From Sabulibacter ruber (lineage in GTDB: Bacteria > Bacteroidota > Bacteroidia > Cytophagales > Hymenobacteraceae): 64,000 nt of DNA. The stretch's first letter is position 1, and the number at the start of each line of letters is the position of its first letter. A program made the position numbers and the translations under genes. The stretch spans positions 2,108,001 to 2,172,000 of the forward strand of contig NZ_JAFFID010000001.1 of the NCBI RefSeq assembly GCF_017355955.1, given 5' to 3'. Positions 1-7,256 of this stretch are shown one piece after another. A model generated the notes under the pieces. That model was not told the origin of the DNA, ran no database searches, and saw nothing but the letters and a program-made list of their open reading frames with translations.

Positions 1-400
1 ATGGTTAGCCATGGTTGTGATTATAGATAAATGCTTTTGACTCTGATTCTAAATGAGTTTGCAAAACTACAAGGTTGCAGATTAATTTCCAAGAAATCTT
101 TCTCAAAAATAATTCAACTTTTTGCTTTTCTTCCTCTCTTACAGACAAATACAAGCCAGAAGAGTTCCCTGCGTTTCCGTTTTGCAATGCAAAGGTAACA
201 TTTACAACAATCTAAAAACACCTTTATGCAAAAGAATTAAGCGGTTGCCTTACTGGCATGTACCTCACCAATAGGCAAAACGGATATTTCTTCGGTTCTT
301 AGATGTACGGTTTGGGCCTTCTTTCCTGAAATTTGCCCTGAAACAGGCGAATACGGAAAACAATCTCTTCGCCGTTATCCTTAAAATCAGATACGATCTC
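1..400. other. Non-coding left edge of window
   Basis: No convincing gene is seen in this stretch: the only open frame is a 60-codon one on the minus strand without recognisable features. The first 300 bases are AT-rich compared with the rest of the window. A copy of the dispersed GTTTT palindrome family lies at about 315-350 (GGGCCTTC...CTGAAA...GCCCTGAAAC). The leader of the first peroxidase gene must lie here, but I do not see a clean TAnnTTTG promoter. Confidence 0.6.
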
Positions 401-1513
401 ATGCGTATTGACCATAAGCTATTGCTCTGGGGCTGGGTGGCCATTACTTTCTTCCTGGGAAGCTGCAGCGAGGCTTCTCCCGGGGAAGAGCCCCCTGCTG
501 CCCTTCCGACTCCTACTCCCTACCAACTGGATCTTCCTCAGCGCTTCGGGGGCATTCAGGCGATTCCCGCCGATAATCCGCTTACCCAGGAGGGCGTGGC
601 TTTGGGCCAAACCCTTTTTTATGAGAAAGCGCTTTCTGCCAACAACACCATGTCCTGCGGAAGCTGTCACCAACAGCAATTCGCCTTTACCGATGGGCAG
701 GCCGTAAGCAAAGGAATTGACGGTATTGCCGGCACGCGCAGCGCCATGTCATTGGCCAATCTGCTGTGGGTCTCCCAGTTCAACTGGGACGGCGGACCAA
801 AGTCACTGGAAGAACAAGCGAAGATTCCGCTAGAGAGCCCTATTGAACTGCACCAGAACCTGGATGTTGCCGTAGCCAAATTGCAGGCCACAGAGAAATA
901 CCCAGCGCTATTTGAAAAGGCTTTTGGCAGAGGGCCCATCACCAAAGAGAACCTGCTTAAAGCCCTAGCCCAGTTTACCCGCACGCTCATCTCCTCCAAC
1001 TCCAGGTTTGACCGCTACCAGGAGGGCAAGGAAAACCTAACCGTAGACGAGTTATTGGGCATGCGCCTCTTCCTCACACACCCAGACCCCAACATCAGCC
1101 TGCGCGGCGGCAACTGCGGCGACTGCCACGGCGGCACCCTGCAAACCTTTAACACGTTCCATAACAACGGGCTGGATGCCGAACCCAAAGACGCGGGCCG
1201 GTGGCTGATTACGGGCAAGGAAAGTGACCGAGGCAAGTTCAGGGCACCTTCGCTCCGCAACATCGCGCTTACCGCACCCTACATGCACGATGGTCGGTTC
1301 AAGACCCTGGAAGACGTGTTAAACCATTACAATGAGCACGTAAACATGCAGGACCCTAACCTGGACCCACTCATTGAAGAAGCCCGTAATGATTTCGGGG
1401 GCGCCACGCTAGGGCTAACGGCCGAGGAGAAGCGGCAAATCATTGCCTTTCTGCACACCCTCACAGATGAAACCTTCGTCAAAGACCCTCGCTTCTCTGA
1501 CCCTAATAAGTAA
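401..1513 (+). CDS. Di-heme cytochrome c peroxidase family lipoprotein (MauG/MbnH type)
   Basis: A 370-aa exported di-heme protein of the bacterial cytochrome c peroxidase/MauG superfamily. Residues 1-22 form a lipoprotein signal ending in the lipobox LGSC (Cys22), so it should be anchored in the envelope. Two covalent heme sites are visible, CGSCH at 86-90 and CGDCH at 239-243, and the family motif APYMHDGRF lies towards the C-terminus. Members either reduce H2O2 or, as MauG and MbnH do, use a high-valent heme pair to oxidise a partner protein. The next gene is an MbnP-family protein and the one after it a second di-heme enzyme, so I favour the protein-modifying role over simple peroxide removal. 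The start is the first ATG of the frame and gives a complete signal peptide. Family assignment is firm; substrate is inferred from context. Confidence 0.92.
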   Translation: MRIDHKLLLWGWVAITFFLGSCSEASPGEEPPAALPTPTPYQLDLPQRFGGIQAIPADNPLTQEGVALGQTLFYEKALSANNTMSCGSCHQQQFAFTDGQAVSKGIDGIAGTRSAMSLANLLWVSQFNWDGGPKSLEEQAKIPLESPIELHQNLDVAVAKLQATEKYPALFEKAFGRGPITKENLLKALAQFTRTLISSNSRFDRYQEGKENLTVDELLGMRLFLTHPDPNISLRGGNCGDCHGGTLQTFNTFHNNGLDAEPKDAGRWLITGKESDRGKFRAPSLRNIALTAPYMHDGRFKTLEDVLNHYNEHVNMQDPNLDPLIEEARNDFGGATLGLTAEEKRQIIAFLHTLTDETFVKDPRFSDPNK

Positions 1514-1616
1514 GCCAAGAAACACGTTTCCGCCCTGTTTTCTTTAAACCACACCTGAAATGGCGAACAGCCTACGTTCGCACCATACAGAATCCCCCAC
1601 TTTCTATCCTACAATT

Positions 1617-2375
1617 ATGAAGTCACGTTTTACTTTTGGTAAAAACCTTTCCGCTGCTTTCCTCCTGGTGCTTGCCCTCTTTTCCTGGAGCTGCTCAGAC
1701 GATGACGAATCTACTGTCGCGGAGCCTAGTCAGGTCACGCTGGCTTTTCAGCACACCTTTAACACGCAGCCTTTCGCGCTAGAACAGGAATACACCAACG
1801 CGCACGGGCACCGAGTGAAGTTCCACGCCTTCCGGTACTACATCAGTAACGTGAAGCTTACCCGCCCAGACGGCACCACCTACGAGGAACCCAACAGCTA
1901 CCATCTCATCGAACGCACCGCCGATCACACCCAGGAGAGTTTCACCCTTCCGGATGTGCCGGCGGGAACGTATACCACGCTTACTTTCAGCGTAGGCGTA
2001 GACCCTGCCAGCAACCACTCCACCGACCAGGTAGGCGATCTGGACCCCAACCAGAACATGGCCTGGGACTGGGATACCGGCTACAAATTTCTGGTAGCCG
2101 AAGGGCAGTATTTCAACACTTCTGAGGGTGCTTTCAAGAACTTCCTGTACCACATTGGCCACGATGCGAATTACCGCACCATAACCCTTGCTCTGCCTTC
2201 TAACTGGGGCCTTACCGGGGAGAACCGTACCTTGGACCTGCTCACCAATAGCAGGACCTTGTTCGGTGGTCCTAACGTGATTGACCTGAGCGCCACGGGG
2301 TTTTCCAGCGTGATGGGCGGAGCCAATGCGGCCCTGGTGGCTGACAACATCCGGCAAATGTTTCAACTGAAATAA
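1617..2375 (+). CDS. MbnP-family copper-binding-type lipoprotein
   Basis: A 252-aa secreted lipoprotein (signal ends in WSC, followed by an acidic SDDDES stretch). The mature part matches the MbnP family (formerly metallo-mystery-pair protein): a beta-rich domain opening with a TLAFQHTF-like strand, a FRYYISNVKL segment, and a Trp-containing block NMAWDWDTGYKF near the middle. In characterised MbnP, the partner MbnH oxidises a tryptophan to kynurenine and the product binds copper; the Trp-rich block here is a candidate site, though which Trp is modified cannot be read from sequence. I start at the second ATG (1617) because it gives a normal lipoprotein signal; the frame is open 19 codons further upstream. 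It sits between two di-heme enzyme genes, 103 nt after the first and 4 nt before the second, and is probably co-transcribed with them. Confidence 0.85.
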   Translation: MKSRFTFGKNLSAAFLLVLALFSWSCSDDDESTVAEPSQVTLAFQHTFNTQPFALEQEYTNAHGHRVKFHAFRYYISNVKLTRPDGTTYEEPNSYHLIERTADHTQESFTLPDVPAGTYTTLTFSVGVDPASNHSTDQVGDLDPNQNMAWDWDTGYKFLVAEGQYFNTSEGAFKNFLYHIGHDANYRTITLALPSNWGLTGENRTLDLLTNSRTLFGGPNVIDLSATGFSSVMGGANAALVADNIRQMFQLK

Positions 2376-2379
2376 ACCC

Positions 2380-3486
2380 ATGCAACGGGGCTTGTTTTTC
2401 TCCCGGGCGTTCCGCCGATGGCCTGCTTTACCTGGCTGCCTTGTAGGGTTGCTGGGCTGCTGGGTCATGGGCTGCTCGTCAGGGGTTGAAACCGACAATC
2501 CAGAGCCCAATCGCTACGAAGTGACTGCACCCGCGAACCTGGGAACCACTGTCCCGTTTCCAGAGCGGAATCCGTTTACCAAAGAGGGCGTGCTGCTGGG
2601 AAAGAAATTGTTCTTTGACCCGATTCTCTCCGGCAATAACCAGATCAGTTGCGCCACTTGCCACCAACCCGAAAAGGCTTTCTCAGACGGGCTGGCACTC
2701 ACCACAGTGGGAGCTTCCGGGCAACCTCTGCGGAGACACGTACCGGCCTTGCAGAACCTGGCCTGGAGCCAGGGCTGGTTCTGGGACGGCGGCGCCAAAG
2801 ACCTGGAATCCCTGGCCGTGGGGCCACTCACCCACGCCGACGAGATGGCGCAGGACCTCAGGGAACTGACCCGGGAACTGCAAAACCATTCCTCCTACCC
2901 CCCTCAGTTCAAGGCCGCCTTCGGGACCGATTCTATAACATCATCTTCAATCATGCGGGCCTTGGCGCAATTCCAGCGCACGCTCATCAGCGGCAATTCC
3001 CGGTATGACCACTACGCACGCCAGGAACCCAATGCCATGCTGACCTCGGCGGAACTGAGAGGATTAACTTTGGTTCGGCAACACTGCGCGCCCTGCCACG
3101 CCACCGATTTCTTTACTGACCAAAGCTACCGCAACAACGGATTAGACGCTGTTTTCCCCGTGGACCACGAGCAAATGGCCTGGGGAAGAGGCCGCATCAC
3201 GAAACGCCCGGAGGACATAGGCAAATACAAGGTCCCCACGCTAAGGAACGTGGCTATTACCGCCCCCTACATGCACGATGGCCGTTTCCAGACGCTAGCA
3301 CAGGTGTTGGACCATTACACCCACGGCCTGGTTTCCTCGCCCACGCTAGACCCCATCTTTAAGCGCCCAGATGGTTCCTTAGGCCTCCCCCTTTCCGCCG
3401 CAGAGAAAACAGACATCATTTCCTTTCTCCATACCTTGACAGACAGAGACTTTCTCCAGAACCCGGCTCATCAACCCAGTAAGTAA
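2380..3486 (+). CDS. Second di-heme cytochrome c peroxidase family lipoprotein (MauG/MbnH type)
   Basis: A 368-aa paralogue of the gene at 401-1513 with the same architecture: lipobox VMGC (Cys32), heme motifs CATCH (91-95) and CAPCH (236-240), and the conserved APYMHDGRF block followed by LTDRDF near the end. It starts 4 nt after the MbnP gene, which is typical of translational coupling, so this copy is the more likely dedicated MbnH partner. The two copies differ strongly in the region between the second heme and the APYMHDGRF motif, so they are not a recent duplication. Whether both act on the MbnP protein, or one is a peroxidase, is open. Confidence 0.92.
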   Translation: MQRGLFFSRAFRRWPALPGCLVGLLGCWVMGCSSGVETDNPEPNRYEVTAPANLGTTVPFPERNPFTKEGVLLGKKLFFDPILSGNNQISCATCHQPEKAFSDGLALTTVGASGQPLRRHVPALQNLAWSQGWFWDGGAKDLESLAVGPLTHADEMAQDLRELTRELQNHSSYPPQFKAAFGTDSITSSSIMRALAQFQRTLISGNSRYDHYARQEPNAMLTSAELRGLTLVRQHCAPCHATDFFTDQSYRNNGLDAVFPVDHEQMAWGRGRITKRPEDIGKYKVPTLRNVAITAPYMHDGRFQTLAQVLDHYTHGLVSSPTLDPIFKRPDGSLGLPLSAAEKTDIISFLHTLTDRDFLQNPAHQPSK

Positions 3487-3635
3487 TTGTAGATAGAAGT
3501 TCGGCTGAAGCCTTCTCTCTTCTTGAAGTCTTGGCTCCAAACCTTCATAATCAGAAGAAAACATTGCTTGAGGAGCCTTTTCCAGTTTCCAAGAAGAGAA
3601 TTGCTATCCTTTCGGAAACCAGAAAAGGGCCTGCT

Positions 3636-3663
3636 GTGTTTTAAGGTTGATTTCGTAATTTTA
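3636..3663 (+). promoter_or_regulatory. Possible Bacteroidota promoter for the bacilliredoxin gene
   Basis: TAATTTTA at 3656-3663 resembles the -7 box TAnnTTTG, and a T-rich TGTTTT lies at 3637-3642. The start codon is about 38 nt downstream. The -33 box is poor, so this is tentative. Confidence 0.3.
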
Positions 3664-3700
3664 CCTCAGAAACAGAATTCACCTAAATTCATCCATACCC

Positions 3701-4123
3701 ATGGCAATGTACCCTGAATATATGGTTGCCCCTATCCGCGAAGACCTAACTTCTGCCGGTTTTGAGCAACTAATGACGCCTGAAGAAGTTGAGGCGGTTT
3801 TAAACCAGAAAGAAGGCACCGTATTGGTAGCCGTTAACTCTGTATGTGGTTGCGCCGCTGCCAAAGCCCGTCCGGCCCTGAAAATGGCCGTTGCCAGCAG
3901 CGAGCAAAGACCTTCTAAACTGGTAACTGTGTTTGCCGGAATGGAAACCGAAGCCGTAGCCAAAGCGCGTGAATACATGCTGCCTTACCCTCCGTCTTCT
4001 CCCTCTATCGCCTTGTTCAAAGACGGTGAGCTGGTGCACATGATTGAGCGCCACCACATCGAGGGCAATGACTTAACCCGCATTGTAGACAACCTGCAAG
4101 GCGCATTTGAAGATTACTGCTAA
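3701..4123 (+). CDS. BrxA/BrxB family bacilliredoxin
   Basis: A 140-aa thioredoxin-fold protein of the bacilliredoxin (YphP/YqiW) family, at full family length. It opens with the family signature MYPEYMVAP and carries the active-site Cys-Gly-Cys at residues 49-51 within SVCGCAAA. In Firmicutes these proteins remove bacillithiol from mixed disulfides. In Bacteroidota the role is assumed to be similar low-molecular-weight-thiol redox repair in the cytosol, which is inference. It stands alone and is closed by a strong shared terminator. The ATG at 3701 is used; ATG at 3707 would begin exactly at MYPEY and is an equally good start. Confidence 0.9.
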   Translation: MAMYPEYMVAPIREDLTSAGFEQLMTPEEVEAVLNQKEGTVLVAVNSVCGCAAAKARPALKMAVASSEQRPSKLVTVFAGMETEAVAKAREYMLPYPPSSPSIALFKDGELVHMIERHHIEGNDLTRIVDNLQGAFEDYC

Positions 4124-4139
4124 TCTGCCTCGTTTTCAT

Positions 4140-4184
4140 AAAACAGAACGGCCTGACTTCTACAAGTCAGGCCGTTCTGTTTTT
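4140..4184. terminator. Bidirectional intrinsic terminator
   Basis: Perfect 20-bp inverted repeat (4140-4159 against 4164-4183, loop CTAC) with A-tract on the left and T-tract on the right, between the convergent bacilliredoxin and CoA-transferase genes. Confidence 0.9.
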
Positions 4185-4187
4185 AGG

Positions 4188-4219
4188 GTGTTTTTCAGGA
4201 AACAGGCTATAAACGGTAA
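4188..4219. repeat. GTTTT palindrome family, partial copy
   Basis: GTTTTTCAGGAAACAGG followed by CTATAAACGG: a shortened copy of the dispersed family, right behind the terminator and downstream of the CoA-transferase stop. Confidence 0.5.
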
Positions 4220-4314
4220 AAACCTGTTAAGTTTTGAAAACCTCACAGGTTTGATGGCTTGCATTACAACATGCACCGTGGCATTGAAAACAATCAGCAA
4301 TTAACAACCAGCAA

Positions 4315-5598
4315 TTACAGTACCTTGAACCGCTCAAACGCCAGACGCTCCAGTTCCTCCTGGTGGGAAGGGTGCGCAATCCTGATCAGTTCCTTGGCGC
4401 GCTGCCGCAGGTTTTTGCCGTACAAATCAGCGATGCCGTATTCTGTGACGATGTAGCGGACGTGGGCGCGAGTAGTAGTCACACTGGCCCCGGGCTTCAG
4501 GATGTTCACAATCTTGGATTCGCCTTTGTTGGTGATAGACGGCAGCGCGATGATGGGTTTTCCTCCTTCTGACAGGGCCGCGCCGCGCATAAAGTCCATT
4601 TGGCCACCTACACCGGAGAACTGGTACGTCCCGATGCTATCGGCGCAGACCTGGCCGGTGAGGTCTACCTCAATAGCGCTGTTGATAGCCGTGGTTTTGG
4701 GGTTCTGCCGGATGATGGACGTGTCATTGGTAAAAACGGTCTCCTTCATCACCACTCCCGGATTGTCGTGCAGGAAATCAAACACCTTCTGCGAGCCGTT
4801 CACAAAGCAGGAAACAATCTTGTTTTTCAGCACTTTCTTGCGGGCTCCGGTAATCACTCCTTTTTCTACCAGCGGAATAATACCGTCTGAGAACATCTCG
4901 GTGTGGATGCCCAGGTCTTTGTGGTTGCCCAGTTGCTGCAGCACCGCATCCGGAATACCGCCAATGCCCATCTGCAGGGTGGCCCCGTCTTCCACCAGAG
5001 AAGCCACCAGTTCCCCGATCTTGCTTTCTACCAAACCGCAGGCTTTCGCGGCGTGAGCCGGCAAAGGCTCGTCTACCCACACTTTGGCGTGGAATTTACT
5101 TACGTGCACAATGCCATCACCGTGGGTGCGCGGCACCCGCGGGTTCACCTCGGCAATCAAGATCTTGGCAGTCTCCACCGCCGACAAGGCCACATCCACC
5201 GAGGCGCCCAACGTACAGTACCCGTGCGCATCGGGCGGCGACACCTGTACCATGGCCACGTCCAGCGGTAGAATGTTGCGCCGGAACAGCAGCGAAATCT
5301 CACTCAGGAAAATTGGAATGTAATCGGCGGTGCCTTCGTTGAGCGCCTGTCGGATGTTACCGCCCACAAAGCAGGCGTTGGTCTTGAAACTGCCGGCGTG
5401 CTCTGGGTAGGTGTAGGGCGCAGGTCCCTCCGTATGCATATGGATGAACTCCACGTCTTGCAGCTCCGGGCCACGGGCAGCTACGGCATTGATCAGGCGC
5501 AAAGGCGTCATGGCCGCCCCGTGCACAAACACGCGGTCTCCAGACTTAATGAGTTTTACGGCTTCTTCGGCGGAGGTATAGTCAGGTTGTTGAGACAT
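4315..5598 (-). CDS. Acetyl-CoA hydrolase/transferase family protein
   Basis: A 427-aa enzyme of the 4-hydroxybutyrate/acetate CoA-transferase family, which moves CoA between acetyl-CoA and a carboxylic acid (or hydrolyses it). Visible family blocks are the GIGGIPDAV loop (about 211-219), HTEMFSDG with the probable catalytic Glu234, the SGVGGQMDF nucleotide/CoA loop, and the C-terminal TEYGIADLYG motif. I use the start MSQQPDYTS at 5598, since the 15 upstream codons in frame are atypical of the family. It is a single gene, following purD on the same strand but separated from it by a terminator. Specific acid substrate cannot be told from sequence. Confidence 0.9.
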   Translation of the reverse strand: MSQQPDYTSAEEAVKLIKSGDRVFVHGAAMTPLRLINAVAARGPELQDVEFIHMHTEGPAPYTYPEHAGSFKTNACFVGGNIRQALNEGTADYIPIFLSEISLLFRRNILPLDVAMVQVSPPDAHGYCTLGASVDVALSAVETAKILIAEVNPRVPRTHGDGIVHVSKFHAKVWVDEPLPAHAAKACGLVESKIGELVASLVEDGATLQMGIGGIPDAVLQQLGNHKDLGIHTEMFSDGIIPLVEKGVITGARKKVLKNKIVSCFVNGSQKVFDFLHDNPGVVMKETVFTNDTSIIRQNPKTTAINSAIEVDLTGQVCADSIGTYQFSGVGGQMDFMRGAALSEGGKPIIALPSITNKGESKIVNILKPGASVTTTRAHVRYIVTEYGIADLYGKNLRQRAKELIRIAHPSHQEELERLAFERFKVL

Positions 5599-5667
5599 GG
5601 ATGTATGACTTGATGATGTTGGTTCTACGAAAAATCGGCGCAAAGATTACCTTCTGCCTCCCGGCTG

Positions 5668-5710
5668 AAAATGACAAAGGCCAGCATCTCTGCCGGCCTT
5701 TGTCATTTTT
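5668..5710 (-). terminator. Intrinsic terminator after purD
   Basis: 15-bp perfect inverted repeat (5668-5682 with 5695-5709), 12-nt loop, flanked by A and T tracts. It lies about 70 nt beyond the purD stop on the minus strand and upstream of the CoA-transferase gene. Confidence 0.85.
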
Positions 5711-5711
5711 G

Positions 5712-5742
5712 CCTTATTATTCTGAAAACAGCGGGAAAACAC
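5712..5742. repeat. GTTTT palindrome family, degenerate copy
   Basis: Contains the core TTATTCTGAAAACAGCGGG then AAAAC; located between the purD stop and its terminator. Confidence 0.4.
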
Positions 5743-5778
5743 CTTTTCCAGAATTCGGCATATTTTATAGAAATCACC

Positions 5779-7083
5779 TTAAAAACGCTCTGCCAGATAT
5801 TGCTTCAGGTCAAAGCCGATGTCCTGGCGGAAATATCTTCCCTGCCATTTGATCTGCGCCGCTCCGGCGTTGGCCTTGCTCAGGGCCTCTTCCATGTCCT
5901 GGCCCAGCCCGGTGATGGCAATGACGCGTCCGCCGTCTGTCACAATGGTTCCCTCGTGGGTTTTCTTGGTACCGGCGTGGAAACACAGCACGTTCTCAGG
6001 CAATGCCTTGTCTAAGCCCTGGATTTCCTTGCCTTTCTCGTAGTCCTCTGGGTATCCGCCGGAAACCAGGAAGATGGTAGTGGCCGAGCGGGAATCAATC
6101 TCCAGTTGGAACTTGCCCAATTCATGGTCATGCAGCGCCTTGAACAGCTCAAACAAATCTGATTTAATGCGCGGCAGAATGGCCTCGGTCTCGGGGTCGC
6201 CCAGGCGCACGTTGTATTCAATCACGTACGGGTCGCCGTTGCAGTTCATCAGCCCGATGAACAGGAAACCAGTGTACGGAATGCCTTCCTGCTGCAATCC
6301 AACCAGGGTTGGTTCAATCACCCGCTGCCTCACTTTGGTCATGAACGCCTCATCGGCGAACGGAACTGGGGAAACCGCCCCCATGCCGCCCGTATTCAAA
6401 CCCACATCGCCCACGCCAATGCGCTTGTAATCCTTGGCTTCGGGGAGCAGCACGTATTCCTTGCCATCGGTCAGGATGAACGCCGAGAGTTCAATGCCCT
6501 GCAGAAACTCCTCTACCACTACTTTGTCTCCGGCAGTACCGAATTTGTTGTGCTTGAGCATCCCGGCCAGGGTGAAGCTGGCCTCCTCGTAATTCTGGGC
6601 AATTACTACGCCTTTGCCGGCGGCCAAACCATCGGCTTTGAGCACTACCGGGTACGGGTGGTTCTGCAGATAAACCAGGGCCTGGTCATAGGTGTCGGCG
6701 GTGAACGTCTGGTAACGGGCCGTAGGAATGCCGTACTTCAACAGGAACTGCTTGGAAAAGTCTTTGCTGCCCTCTAACTGAGCGCCCGTCTTGCGCGGCC
6801 CCACCACCAAGATGTGTTGCAGGTATTCTTTCTCTGCGAAGTAATCGGCAATACCTTCTACCAGGGCGGCCTCCTGGCCTACCACCAGCATCATGATGTT
6901 GAAATCAGTGGCAAACTTGGCAAGTTCCTCAAAGTCAGTGATGGAGATGTCCACGTTGGTGGCAATCTGGGCCGTACCCGCGTTACCGGGCGCCACATAG
7001 ATTTTGTCACAGTAAGGGCTTTGGCTAATCTTCCAGGCCAGGGCGTGCTCACGGCCGCCCGCTCCTATTATCAGTACGTTCAT
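5779..7083 (-). CDS. purD: Phosphoribosylamine--glycine ligase
   Basis: A 434-aa ATP-grasp enzyme, the usual length, catalysing the second step of de novo purine synthesis (phosphoribosylamine + glycine + ATP to GAR). The N-terminus has NVLIIGAGGREHALAW, followed by the ATP-grasp block VVLKADGLAAGKGV (about 146-159), GGMGAVSP, and the metal-binding region RLGDPETEA. It is not clustered with other pur genes, as is common in Bacteroidota. The start ATG at 7083 matches the family N-terminus exactly. Confidence 0.97.
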   Translation of the reverse strand: MNVLIIGAGGREHALAWKISQSPYCDKIYVAPGNAGTAQIATNVDISITDFEELAKFATDFNIMMLVVGQEAALVEGIADYFAEKEYLQHILVVGPRKTGAQLEGSKDFSKQFLLKYGIPTARYQTFTADTYDQALVYLQNHPYPVVLKADGLAAGKGVVIAQNYEEASFTLAGMLKHNKFGTAGDKVVVEEFLQGIELSAFILTDGKEYVLLPEAKDYKRIGVGDVGLNTGGMGAVSPVPFADEAFMTKVRQRVIEPTLVGLQQEGIPYTGFLFIGLMNCNGDPYVIEYNVRLGDPETEAILPRIKSDLFELFKALHDHELGKFQLEIDSRSATTIFLVSGGYPEDYEKGKEIQGLDKALPENVLCFHAGTKKTHEGTIVTDGGRVIAITGLGQDMEEALSKANAGAAQIKWQGRYFRQDIGFDLKQYLAERF

Positions 7084-7136
7084 ACAAGCAGGATTTATGC
7101 TTAAGCCGGGCTCAAGCGTGTCACAAAAGGGCTTCT

Positions 7137-7180
7137 TTCCGTTTTCAGGTTAAACCCCATAAATTAGGCCAAAAACGGAA
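7137..7180. repeat. GTTTT palindrome family copy
   Basis: TTCCGTTTTCAGG ... GGCCAAAAACGGAA, a 9-bp perfect outer stem (7137-7145 with 7172-7180) around a longer, degenerate core. It lies between recQ's stop and purD's start. Confidence 0.6.
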
Positions 7181-7201
7181 GGAGTATACAAAGGAAACAA
7201 A

Positions 7202-7229
7202 AAAAGCAGGTGATAAACCACCTGCTTTT
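7202..7229 (-). terminator. Intrinsic terminator after recQ
   Basis: 11-bp stem AAAAGCAGGTG / CACCTGCTTTT with a 6-nt loop, 28 nt beyond the recQ stop codon. Confidence 0.85.
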
Positions 7230-7256
7230 AAATTTTATGATAGCACTAAGTCAATT

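Noticed and set aside
1779..2510. A 243-codon open frame on the minus strand opposite the MbnP gene
   Set aside because: It is a shadow of the MbnP coding frame: no domain, no ribosome site, and it spans two real genes.
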